5,421 nt of DNA from Lysobacter_C viscosus (GTDB lineage: Bacteria > Pseudomonadota > Gammaproteobacteria > Xanthomonadales > Xanthomonadaceae). The notes below the pieces were generated by a model, which saw nothing but the letters and a program-made list of their open reading frames with translations, searched no databases and was not told the DNA's origin. Positions 1-5,421 of the stretch are shown here, piece by piece. Numbering within the stretch: position 1 is the stretch's first letter; every line of letters begins with the position of its first letter. Location of the stretch: the NCBI RefSeq assembly GCF_046600715.1, contig NZ_JBJMAV010000018.1, forward strand, positions 1 to 5,421, written 5' to 3'. The position numbers and the translations under genes are program-made.

Positions 1-813
1 ACGGGCAGCCTGGGCGGCACGGGCGGCCTGCTCGGCCTCGGCAGCCTCCCGGGCCGCCTTTGCGGCAGCCGCCTTGCGGGCGGCTTCGGCACGCGCTGCG
101 GCCGCGCGCAGCTTGGCCAGCAGTTGTTCCAGGCCCTTGGCATCGCGCCCGAGGGCCCGCTCGCGGTCGCTGCGGTCGCGATAGCGGCGGTCCAGGCCGG
201 ACACCACCCCGGCCCGCTCCCGGCGATCGGCCTGGAGCCCGGCGAGCTCCGTCTCCAGCTGCGCGCGGGTGGCTTCCAGCTGCGCCTTGCGGGCGACAAT
301 TTCCTGTTCAACCGCCTCCATCGTGCGCACGCTCGCGGCCAGCTCGGCGATCCGGCCGGCGCGGTGGCGCTGCAGGTAGCGGTGGTAGGTCAGTACCCGG
401 TTGGCATCGGCTAGCCGGTCCTGTGCCAGCAGCGCCTTGAGCGGTGCGTCCTCGCGTTCGCGGTAGGCCGCCCGCAGCAGCGACTTCAACTGTTCGCGCT
501 GCATGCCCAGGCGGGCCTGCATCTGTTCGCGCCGCTGCTGCAGGTCGGCCAGCGCCTGCTCGTCCGCGGCCAGGCGTTGGCGGGTCTCGCGCAGGCGCCG
601 GGTGGAGGTCCCGACTGCTTCGTCGGCCTGGCGCAGGGCCCGTGCCGCGCCGCCCCGCTCACCCTCCAGCTTGCGGCGCTCGGCGGCCACCGAGTCGAGT
701 TCGCGGCGGACGGTCTCCAGCCGTTGTTGCGCCGAGCGTGCGTCCTGCGCCGGCGCCGGGGCGACAACCGCGGCCAGCAGCATCGCCAATATCGAGCGGC
801 GCCAGGCGCGCAT
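1..813 (-). CDS. envC: Murein hydrolase activator EnvC, N-terminal part (cut by window edge)
   Basis: EnvC is a periplasmic protein that activates the amidases splitting septal peptidoglycan during daughter-cell separation. The reading frame is open for 271 codons from the ATG at 813-811 to the left edge, so the C-terminus is missing. Residues 1-22 form a signal peptide (MRAWRR, a hydrophobic stretch, then APA before Q23). From about residue 24 to 235 the protein is almost continuous charged heptad-like coiled coil rich in Arg, Glu, Gln and Leu. It includes the stretch LLRAAYREREDAPLKALLAQ, typical of the EnvC coiled-coil region. Residues 235-271 become an Ala/Lys/Glu/Arg-rich linker. In the family a LytM (M23-like, catalytically degenerate) domain follows, but it lies outside the window. 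The start overlaps the gpmI stop by one base (TGATG), implying translational coupling. The same gpmI-envC order is known from E. coli. Identity rests on architecture plus context; another coiled-coil M23-type protein is a less likely alternative. Confidence 0.88.
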   Translation of the reverse strand, partial: MRAWRRSILAMLLAAVVAPAPAQDARSAQQRLETVRRELDSVAAERRKLEGERGGAARALRQADEAVGTSTRRLRETRQRLAADEQALADLQQRREQMQARLGMQREQLKSLLRAAYREREDAPLKALLAQDRLADANRVLTYHRYLQRHRAGRIAELAASVRTMEAVEQEIVARKAQLEATRAQLETELAGLQADRRERAGVVSGLDRRYRDRSDRERALGRDAKGLEQLLAKLRAAAARAEAARKAAAAKAAREAAEAEQAARAAQAAR

Positions 814-2378
814 CAACCGGCGGCGCCATCCGCGACAAGCAGCGACCGGCCGGACATGTCCGCCGGCTGCGGCAGGCCGAGCAACTCCAGCACCGTCGGC
901 GCCACGTCGCGCAGCGCACCTCCAGCGCGCAGGCCCGCGGCGCGCGGCCCCATGTACACGAAGGGCACCGGCCCCACGGTATGCGCGGTATGGGCTTGCC
1001 CGGTGCTGGCATCACGCATCATTTCAAGGTTTCCGTGGTCGGCCGTCACCAGCAGCGCGCCGCCGGCATCGCCCACCGCGCGCACGATGGCCCCGATCGC
1101 CACGTCGACCGCCTCGGCTGCCAACACCGCTGCGGCCAGGTTGCCGGTGTGGCCGACCATGTCGGGATTGGCGATGTTGCACACGGCCAGGTCGAAGTCG
1201 CGGTTGCGCACCGCCGCCACCAGGCGCTCGGTGACTTCCGGACAGCTCATCTCCGGCTGCAGGTCATAGGTGGCGACCTTCGGGCTGGGCACCAGGATGC
1301 GGTCCTCGCCCTCGAACGGCGCCTCGCGACCGCCGCTGAAGAAAAATGTCACGTGGGCGTACTTCTCGGTCTCGGCGATACGCAACTGGCGCAGGCCGGC
1401 GGTGGAGACCACCTCGCCCAGCGTGTCACGCAGGTCGTCGGGGGCGAACGCGACCTGGGCCGGCAGCCTCGCGTCGTATTCGGTCAGGCAGACGAACCGC
1501 GACAGGTGCGGACGACGCGCCTCGAAGCCATGGAAACCGTCGGCCACGAAAGCACCCGCGAGCTGCCGGGCACGGTCGGCGCGAAAGTTCATGAACACCA
1601 GCGCGTCGCCGTCGCGCATGGTCGCGCCATCGTCGATCACGGTGGGCAGAACGAATTCGTCGTTCTCGCCGCGGGCGTAGGCGTCGGCCAGCGCGGTCCG
1701 CGCATCGGGCGCGTGGTGGTCGCTGGACGCCTCCACCATCGCGTCCCACGCGCGCCGCAGCCGGTCCCAGCGCTGGTCGCGGTCCATGGCGTAGTAGCGG
1801 CCGCTGATGGAGGCGATCCGGGCGTTGCCGGTGGCGTCGCAGGCGGCCTGCAGGGCGTCGATGCTGGGCGCGGCCGACCTGGGCGGCATGTCGCGGCCAT
1901 CAAGGAAAGCGTGCACGGCGACCTTTGGGACCCCTTCGCGGGCGGCCAGGGCGATCATGGCGTGCAGGTGGCGTTCGTGGCTGTGCACGCCGCCCGGCGA
2001 CAGCAGGCCCATCAGGTGCAGGGTGCGCCCTTCTTTCCTTGCGTCATGGCACGCGGCAAGCAACTGCGCATTGGTGTCGAAGCTGCCGTCCTCGATGGCG
2101 GCGTCGATCCGGGTCAGGTCCTGGTAGACGATTCGGCCGGCGCCCAGGTTCATGTGGCCGACCTCCGAGTTGCCCATCTGCCCGTCCGGCAGCCCCACGT
2201 GGCGACCCTCCGTGTGGATGAGCGTGTGCGGGGAGGCGGACACGAGGGCGTCCCAGTTCGGCAGGTGGGCCTGGGCCAGTGCGTTGTCCTCCCGTTCCTC
2301 GCGGTGGCCCCACCCGTCCAGGATCAACAGCACGACGGGGCGGATGGCGGCTTGGGACGGGCGCGGATCGACGGGCAC
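813..2378 (-). CDS. gpmI: 2,3-bisphosphoglycerate-independent phosphoglycerate mutase
   Basis: This cytosolic Mn-dependent enzyme interconverts 3- and 2-phosphoglycerate in glycolysis and gluconeogenesis through a phosphoserine intermediate. Its 521 residues match the usual length of about 510-515. Diagnostic motifs are present in order: LILDGWG (metal ligand D21), GLPDGQMGNSEVGH (nucleophile S71), GGVHSH (H132), HAFLDGRD (D160-D163), FMNFRADRARQ, TEKYAHVTFFF, NPDMVGHTG (D406, H410), TADHGN (D447, H448) and AHTAHT (H466). The two-metal site therefore looks complete. The start is a GTG at 2378-2376. An in-frame TAG lies 15 bases upstream (2396-2394), so no longer start is possible, and the family motif begins by residue 15. 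No strong Shine-Dalgarno precedes it. It is the first gene of an operon with envC and is divergent from the VNG-repeat gene. A -10-like TACAAT lies about 30 bases upstream. Function is assigned with high certainty from conserved residues. Confidence 0.97.
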   Translation of the reverse strand: MPVDPRPSQAAIRPVVLLILDGWGHREEREDNALAQAHLPNWDALVSASPHTLIHTEGRHVGLPDGQMGNSEVGHMNLGAGRIVYQDLTRIDAAIEDGSFDTNAQLLAACHDARKEGRTLHLMGLLSPGGVHSHERHLHAMIALAAREGVPKVAVHAFLDGRDMPPRSAAPSIDALQAACDATGNARIASISGRYYAMDRDQRWDRLRRAWDAMVEASSDHHAPDARTALADAYARGENDEFVLPTVIDDGATMRDGDALVFMNFRADRARQLAGAFVADGFHGFEARRPHLSRFVCLTEYDARLPAQVAFAPDDLRDTLGEVVSTAGLRQLRIAETEKYAHVTFFFSGGREAPFEGEDRILVPSPKVATYDLQPEMSCPEVTERLVAAVRNRDFDLAVCNIANPDMVGHTGNLAAAVLAAEAVDVAIGAIVRAVGDAGGALLVTADHGNLEMMRDASTGQAHTAHTVGPVPFVYMGPRAAGLRAGGALRDVAPTVLELLGLPQPADMSGRSLLVADGAAG

Positions 2379-2409
2379 TGAAGGGTCCGGTGACTAAAGG
2401 CAGGTGCCG

Positions 2410-2415
2410 ATTGTA
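2410..2415 (-). promoter_or_regulatory. Probable -10 element of the gpmI-envC promoter
   Basis: The minus strand reads GGATACAATCGG here. TACAAT differs from the sigma-70 -10 consensus TATAAT at one base. Transcription would begin near 2403, giving a leader of about 25 bases before the GTG start at 2378. At 17-base spacing the -35 position (2433-2438, GGCTCA) is poor, so the promoter may rely on an activator or on extended -10 contacts. This is inferred from sequence only. Confidence 0.55.
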
Positions 2416-2421
2416 TCCAAG

Positions 2422-2434
2422 CAGGTTAAACCTG
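2422..2434. promoter_or_regulatory. Perfect inverted repeat in the divergent promoter region (candidate operator)
   Basis: CAGGTT-A-AACCTG is a perfect 6-bp inverted repeat around one central base. It lies between the proposed -10 and -35 of gpmI, 45 bases upstream of the plus-strand repeat-protein start. That is where a dimeric repressor or activator could control one or both divergent genes. With a one-base centre it cannot form a hairpin, so a protein-binding site is the more natural reading. The regulator is not identifiable, and chance occurrence is possible. Confidence 0.35.
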
Positions 2435-2467
2435 AGCCCCGGTCGCGGCATCACACGCGCACTGTCC

Positions 2468-2473
2468 AAGGAA
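2468..2473 (+). promoter_or_regulatory. Ribosome-binding site of the VNG-repeat gene
   Basis: AAGGAA lies 6 bases before the ATG at 2480. It fixes that ATG as the start rather than the in-frame codons further upstream, which would run back into gpmI. The signal peptide begins directly after this ATG, in agreement. Confidence 0.75.
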
Positions 2474-2479
2474 TCGACC

Positions 2480-3178
2480 ATGACCCGCATCCGCATCGCA
2501 CGTCCCCTGCCCCTCTCCCTGTCGCCCGTCGCTCTGTCGATCGCGCTCGCCCTGTGCGCGGCGCCGGCGCTGGCGCAGACCAGCATCGACAAAGTCAACG
2601 GCAGCATCACCGCCGAAGCCGGCCAGGCCTATGGCGACCTGCAGACCGTCAATGGCAGCATCCGGATCGAGGCCGGCGCTCGCGTCGCCGACGTCGGCAC
2701 CGTCAACGGCAGCGTCAAGGTGGCGGAGAACGCCGTCGTCGAAAGCCTTTCGACGGTCAACGGAAGCATCCGTGCCGACGCTGGACTGGACGCCGAGGGT
2801 GACGTGGGCACGGTCAACGGCAGCGTCTTCATCGGTCGCGGCGGGTCCATCGGCGGAGACGTCGGCACTGTCAACGGTTCCATCGGGCTGGTCGACGTGG
2901 ACCTGGCCGGCGGCATCGAGACCGTCAATGGCGACCTGACCGTCGGCGCCGGTTCCCACGTGCGTGGCGGGATCCGCTACACCAAGCCCAGTCGTAACTG
3001 GATCGGGTTCGGCAAGAAGCGCGATCCGCGCGTGATCATCGGACCGGGCGCCCGCGTCGATGGGCCGCTGGTCTTCGAGCGCAAGGTCAGGCTGTACGTG
3101 CACAGCACCGCCCGCATCGGCGCGGTGACCGGCGCGACCGCGCAGCGCTACGAGGGCGATCGCGCGCCGCGCGACTGA
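2480..3178 (+). CDS. Exported VNG-repeat protein, predicted beta-solenoid, function unknown
   Basis: This 232-residue protein is of unknown function. Residues 1-32 are a signal peptide (basic MTRIRIAR start, long hydrophobic core, ALA before Q33). C26 in the core lacks a proper lipobox because Leu precedes it, so a soluble periplasmic or secreted product is favoured. From residue 38 to about 166 it consists of seven units, each starting (T)VNGS/D: V39, V57, V75, V93, V112, V131, V149. Spacing is 18, 18, 18, 19, 19 and 18 residues. Regular 18-residue turns with alternating small, hydrophobic and Gly/Asp positions resemble right-handed beta-helix families such as bactofilins or DUF4097-type repeat proteins; this is a resemblance, not a proven assignment. 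The tail (167-232) is basic at first (TKPSRNWIGFGKKRDPR), then has beta-like segments (VIIGPGARVDGPLVFE, VRLYVHSTARIGAVTG). AAGGAA supports the start. The gene stands alone, divergent from gpmI and upstream of the peptidase gene. Confidence 0.85.
   Translation: MTRIRIARPLPLSLSPVALSIALALCAAPALAQTSIDKVNGSITAEAGQAYGDLQTVNGSIRIEAGARVADVGTVNGSVKVAENAVVESLSTVNGSIRADAGLDAEGDVGTVNGSVFIGRGGSIGGDVGTVNGSIGLVDVDLAGGIETVNGDLTVGAGSHVRGGIRYTKPSRNWIGFGKKRDPRVIIGPGARVDGPLVFERKVRLYVHSTARIGAVTGATAQRYEGDRAPRD
2594..2977 (+). repeat. Seven in-frame coding repeats (VNGS units, 54-57 bp)
   Basis: Copies of a block close to ACCGTCAACGGCAGC recur with the Val codon at 2594, 2648, 2702, 2756, 2813, 2870 and 2924. The core stays conserved in DNA (GTCAACGG or GTCAATGG in every copy), whereas the remainder of each unit differs strongly. 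Period changes come in whole codons (54 or 57 bp), as expected for selected protein repeats that arose by old tandem duplication. Confidence 0.9.
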
Positions 3179-3219
3179 TACGGACCTTCCAGCGCCTGAA
3201 TAGCGGTAGCGCCACCACG

Positions 3220-3269
3220 CCGCGGGGGCGGTTCCGCCGCTCCCGCGGGTGCCCTAGCGGAGGGGCACC
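3220..3269. other. Two adjacent GC-rich hairpins downstream of the VNG-repeat gene
   Basis: The first pairs CCGCGGG (3220-3226) with CCCGCGG (3242-3248), with an inner GGCG/CGCC helix (3227-3230 with 3235-3238). The second pairs GGTGCCC (3248-3254) with GGGCACC (3263-3269) across an 8-base loop. They share base 3248. Neither is followed by a T-run, so they are not classical intrinsic terminators. They could protect the 3' end of the upstream transcript or assist Rho-dependent ending before the peptidase promoter. In a GC-rich genome some such pairing is expected by chance. Confidence 0.4.
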
Positions 3270-3279
3270 ACGTGGGGCA

Positions 3280-3285
3280 TAGAAT
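3280..3285 (+). promoter_or_regulatory. Probable -10 element of the M28 peptidase gene
   Basis: TAGAAT within GGCATAGAATGGGG differs from TATAAT at one base. It lies 39 bases before the ATG, giving a predicted leader of about 33 bases that contains the ribosome-binding site. No convincing -35 hexamer sits at the right distance; that position falls inside the second GC hairpin. Confidence 0.5.
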
Positions 3286-3315
3286 GGGGATTCCGCCGAC
3301 ACCCTCGGCCGTATC

Positions 3316-3319
3316 GGAG
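3316..3319 (+). promoter_or_regulatory. Ribosome-binding site of the M28 peptidase gene
   Basis: GGAG lies five bases before the ATG at 3325. This supports that start, which also places a signal peptide and lipobox at the N-terminus. Confidence 0.7.
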
Positions 3320-3324
3320 CTCCC

Positions 3325-5034
3325 ATGACTCGCACTCCGCTTTCCACCGCCACCTCGCTGGTGGCCGCCGCGCTGGTGCTCGCGGCCTGCAACAAGCCGG
3401 CCGATGCGCCGGAACCCACCGCCACCGACCCCGCCGCCTCGAGCACGGCCGAGCACACGTTCGAACCGGCAATCACCGTCGAGGACTTCCGGAGCCACGT
3501 GCGCACGCTGTCCTCGGACGAGTTCGCCGGACGCGCGCCGGGCAGCATCGGCGAGGAAAAGACCGTCGAGTACCTGACCGCGCAGTTCCAGCGCCTGGGA
3601 CTGAAGCCGGGCAACGGCGACAGCTACCTGCAGAACGTCGACATGGTCGAGACCACGGCCGACGAATCGACCACGCTCGAGCTTGACGTCAAGGGGGAGC
3701 CCCGCACGCTGGCGTTCGGTACCGAGATGATGGTCGGCACCCGTACCGGGCAACCACAGGTCGACATCAATGACAGCGAACTGGTGTTCGTCGGCTACGG
3801 CGTGAACGCGCCGGAGCTTGGCTGGAACGACTACGAAGGGGTCGATGTCGAAGGAAAGACCGTGGTCATGTTCGTCAACGACCCGGGTTTCCACGCCAAG
3901 GATGCCGAGCTGTTCGAAGGCAACCGGATGACCTACTACGGGCGCTGGACCTACAAGTATGAAGAGGCGGCGCGCCAAGGGGCGGCCGCGGCGCTGATCA
4001 TCCATGACGATGCGGGCGCCTCCTACGGCTGGGACGTGGTCAAGAACTCGTGGTCGGGACCGCAGTTCGACCTTTCGGTAAAAGACGACCCCGAGCCCCG
4101 ACTTCCCGCGCAGGGCTGGCTCACCGGCGAGGCCGCGCGCGACCTGCTGGGCGACCTCGGCCACGACCTGGACGCGCTGTACGCCGCAGCCAACAAGCCG
4201 GGGTTCAAGGCGATCCCGCTGGACGCGCGCCTCTCCCTCTCGTTGAAGAGCACGACTTCGCAGAAGAGCTCGCCCAACCTGGTTGCGGTCCTGCCCGGCG
4301 CCACGCGGCCGGAAGAAACCATCGTCTACATGGGCCATTGGGACCACCTGGGCCAGCATGAGGGCGAGGGCGACACGATCTACAACGGCGCCGTGGACAA
4401 CGCCACCGGCATTGCCGGCATCCTGGAGATCGCCGAGGCGTTCGTGCACCAGAATCCCAAGCCCGACCGTTCCATCATGCTGCTGGCGGTGACGCTGGAG
4501 GAATCGGGTCTGCTGGGTTCCAAGTACTACGTGGCCAACCCGACGGTGCCGCTGGACCAGACCGTGGCGGTGATCAACCTCGACGCCATGTCGGTGTCGG
4601 GTCCGTCGCGCGACTTCACCGTGGTCGGCATGGGGAACTCCGAGCTGGAAGACCTGCTCAAGACGCAGGCCGACACCCAGCAGCGCGTGCTCCGCGAGGA
4701 GTCGTCACCGCAGAGCGGCTTCTACTTCCGCTCCGACCATTTCAACTTCGCCAAGGCCGGCGTGCCCGCGCTGTATGCGAAGGGTGGTGACGACCTGGTC
4801 GATGGCGGCACGGAAGCGGGCCAGGCCGCACAGGCCGACTACCGCGACAAGCGCTACCACCAGGTCGGCGACGAGTTCGACGAGAGCTGGAACCTCGAAG
4901 GTGCAGTGCAGGACCTGCAGGCCCTCTACGGCGTAGGCCAGGCCCTGGCGGGCAGCGAGCAGTGGCCCCGCTGGTACGAGGGCAACCCGTTCCTGGCTGC
5001 ACAGCAGAAGCTGAGGCCGGCTGTGACGGAGTAA
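3325..5034 (+). CDS. M28 family metallopeptidase, outer-membrane-type lipoprotein with PA domain
   Basis: This 569-residue predicted zinc exopeptidase (aminopeptidase-like) is exported and lipid-anchored. The signal peptide ends in the lipobox L19-A-A-C22. Asn at +2 rather than Asp suggests outer-membrane sorting. A Pro/Ala/Thr/Glu linker (23-48) leads to an N-terminal helical part (about 51-105, containing LSSDEFAGRAPGS). A PA-type insert spans roughly 150-310 (LVFVGYGVNAPELGWNDYEG, then EEAARQGAAAALIIHDD). The M28 catalytic part begins near 325 and shows all five ligand motifs: GHWDHLG (H338, with D340), NGAVDNATG (D358), LEESGLLGSKYY (E392/E393, base and ligand), INLDAMS (D420) and SDHFNFAKAGVPALY (H472). 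No cysteine is visible after C22. The natural substrate cannot be read from sequence; family members release N-terminal residues from peptides. It has its own likely promoter, and a strong terminator follows, so it appears monocistronic. Confidence 0.93.
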   Translation: MTRTPLSTATSLVAAALVLAACNKPADAPEPTATDPAASSTAEHTFEPAITVEDFRSHVRTLSSDEFAGRAPGSIGEEKTVEYLTAQFQRLGLKPGNGDSYLQNVDMVETTADESTTLELDVKGEPRTLAFGTEMMVGTRTGQPQVDINDSELVFVGYGVNAPELGWNDYEGVDVEGKTVVMFVNDPGFHAKDAELFEGNRMTYYGRWTYKYEEAARQGAAAALIIHDDAGASYGWDVVKNSWSGPQFDLSVKDDPEPRLPAQGWLTGEAARDLLGDLGHDLDALYAAANKPGFKAIPLDARLSLSLKSTTSQKSSPNLVAVLPGATRPEETIVYMGHWDHLGQHEGEGDTIYNGAVDNATGIAGILEIAEAFVHQNPKPDRSIMLLAVTLEESGLLGSKYYVANPTVPLDQTVAVINLDAMSVSGPSRDFTVVGMGNSELEDLLKTQADTQQRVLREESSPQSGFYFRSDHFNFAKAGVPALYAKGGDDLVDGGTEAGQAAQADYRDKRYHQVGDEFDESWNLEGAVQDLQALYGVGQALAGSEQWPRWYEGNPFLAAQQKLRPAVTE

Positions 5035-5073
5035 TACCGCACCCGGTGGGACGCACTACATGCAGCATTACGA

Positions 5074-5108
5074 GGAACGGCGCCCTTCCAGGCGCCGTTT
5101 CCTTTTTT
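5074..5108 (+). terminator. Intrinsic terminator after the M28 peptidase gene
   Basis: AACGGCGCC (5076-5084) pairs perfectly with GGCGCCGTT (5091-5099) across the 6-base loop CTTCCA. A G-T and a G-C pair (5075/5100, 5074/5101) can extend the stem. Six T residues follow at 5103-5108. It lies 40 bases after the TAA stop and is the clearest Rho-independent terminator in the window. Confidence 0.93.
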
Positions 5109-5247
5109 GACATGAGCTCGGAAACAGTCTGCCAACAGACCATGTAGCTGATGCACGCCTTCGCGCGGTACTCGCCACACCGGGACTGAACCGCGTTCCG
5201 CAGGATGCCGAATAGGGAAATCGCCATTGGCCGCACCACGAGGCGCC
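5109..5247. other. Non-coding or unassigned stretch between the terminator and the rpiA remnant
   Basis: I recognise no gene here. The base composition is visibly less GC-rich than the neighbouring genes. A small hairpin (GTCTG 5127-5131 with CAGAC 5136-5140, loop CCAA) is flanked by ACATG (5110-5114) and CATGT (5141-5145), which could also pair. Minus-strand frames are open but run on through the terminator and into antisense of the peptidase gene, so they are not credible genes. No tRNA-like cloverleaf is apparent. Confidence 0.4.
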
Positions 5248-5328
5248 GGCGTGGTAAGCGTGGGCCTGTTTGCCCGCCGCGGAGCGGACGTAGTGATTGT
5301 GGGCGGATCGCCGCCGCGGGTGCTCTGA
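5248..5328 (+). pseudogene. rpiA: 3' remnant of ribose-5-phosphate isomerase A
   Basis: The frame reads GVVSVGLFARRGADVVIVGG, then SPPRVL and a TGA stop at 5326-5328. This matches the extreme C-terminus of RpiA, where E. coli has GVVTVGLFANRGADV near its end. RpiA interconverts ribose-5-phosphate and ribulose-5-phosphate in the pentose phosphate pathway and is normally about 215-220 residues. Only the last 26 or so residues are here. Upstream in frame the sequence (CRIGKSPLAAPRGA) does not resemble RpiA, and a TGA stop lies at 5149-5151. No ATG or plausible ribosome-binding site is present. The other two plus frames do not supply the missing part, so this is truncation rather than a single frameshift. 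The tail itself is well preserved, suggesting a recent break, a duplication or an assembly junction. It cannot make a working enzyme. Confidence 0.8.
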
Positions 5329-5421
5329 GCGCTTGAGCGGTCCGATCGTCTGATCGATCAGATCACGCCGGGCGCCGCCTGAGGGCGCATCGCCCCGCCC
5401 CGACGGACGTCGCTGCTACCT
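5329..5421. other. Unassigned right-edge sequence
   Basis: No complete gene is visible after the rpiA stop. On the minus strand a frame enters from the right edge and stops at 5360-5358, ending MRPQAAPGVI. It has GC-rich third positions and could be the last 20 residues of a convergent gene, but it is too short to identify. A short GGGCG-CAT-CGCCC pairing (5383-5395) has no T-run. Confidence 0.3.
5344..5364. repeat. 14-bp palindrome within a cluster of four GATC sites
   Basis: TCTGATCGATCAGA (5349-5362) is a perfect palindrome. GATC occurs at 5344, 5352, 5356 and 5361, four copies in 21 bases. It lies 15 bases after the rpiA remnant stop and overlaps the possible minus-strand stop at 5358-5360. 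It could be a protein-binding site, a weak bidirectional hairpin (5-bp stem, TCGA loop) or chance. Confidence 0.5.

Noticed and set aside
60..440. Plus-strand frames opposite envC
   Set aside because: Arg/Pro/Ala-rich shadow translations without domains; the minus-strand frame has a signal peptide, coiled coil and operon context.
444..2381. Very long plus-strand open frame (645 codons) opposite gpmI
   Set aside because: It is antisense to a gene with complete catalytic motifs, and the translation is Arg/Gly/His-rich without recognisable domains. Long antisense frames are expected in high-GC genes with G/C-rich third positions.
2594..2977. Possible CRISPR-like or tandem repeat array
   Set aside because: The 54-57 bp period is always a whole number of codons and the repeats encode VNGS units inside an open frame with a signal peptide, so these are protein repeats.
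2426..3103. Minus-strand frame opposite the VNG-repeat gene, also repetitive
   Set aside because: Its repeats are only the mirror of the plus-strand repeats. It lacks a signal peptide or good start site, while the plus strand has AAGGAA and an export signal.
3148..4449. 433-codon minus-strand frame opposite the M28 gene
   Set aside because: Antisense shadow; the plus-strand frame contains the lipobox and all M28 motifs.
4742..5239. Minus-strand frame beginning in the 5109-5247 stretch (MVRPMAISLFG start)
   Set aside because: It reads straight through the intrinsic terminator and into antisense of the peptidase C-terminus, has no ribosome-binding site that I can see, and resembles no family I know.
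5383..5395. GGGCG-CAT-CGCCC hairpin as a terminator for the rpiA remnant
   Set aside because: The stem is 5 bp with a 3-base loop and no T-run follows; such pairing is common in GC-rich DNA.
5358..5421. Possible C-terminus of a convergent minus-strand gene ending MRPQAAPGVI
   Set aside because: Only about 20 codons are inside the window; open frame and GC-rich third positions alone cannot establish a gene.

Overview
The window is GC-rich, about two-thirds G+C, with strong G/C preference at third codon positions. It carries ordinary Gram-negative chromosomal genes. The gpmI-envC pairing (also known from E. coli), the outer-membrane lipoprotein peptidase and the style of the -10 elements (ATACAATCGG, ATAGAATGGG) point to a gammaproteobacterium of the Xanthomonadaceae/Lysobacteraceae type (Lysobacter, Luteimonas, Xanthomonas relatives). 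The taxonomic call is inferred from protein and promoter style and was not tested by a search. Left part (1-2378, minus strand): a two-gene operon reads leftward. gpmI, encoding cofactor-independent phosphoglycerate mutase, comes first. envC, encoding the periplasmic activator of cell-wall amidases, follows with a 1-base stop/start overlap and runs off the left edge before its LytM domain. Middle (2379-3178): a divergent intergenic region of about 100 bp holds a likely gpmI promoter with an inverted repeat in its spacer. On the plus strand it is followed by a gene for a small exported protein built from seven 18-19-residue repeats centred on V-N-G-S/D. The protein is probably a beta-solenoid and its function is unknown. 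Right part (3179-5108, plus strand): a 146-bp intergenic region carries two GC-rich hairpins, a -10-like box and a ribosome-binding site. It leads into a 569-residue lipoprotein metallopeptidase of family M28 with a PA-domain insert and complete zinc-ligand motifs, closed by a strong intrinsic terminator. Far right (5109-5421): there is no intact gene. The region holds an isolated 3' end of rpiA (ribose-5-phosphate isomerase A) whose upstream sequence does not match the rest of that protein. Beyond it lies a 14-bp palindrome within a cluster of four GATC sites. The genes do not form one pathway: glycolysis and cell separation are linked by the gpmI-envC operon, while the repeat protein and the peptidase look like independent envelope-targeted units. 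I see no defence, mobile or biosynthetic system. The most unusual items are the orphan rpiA tail, the VNG-repeat protein and the operator-like inverted repeat.
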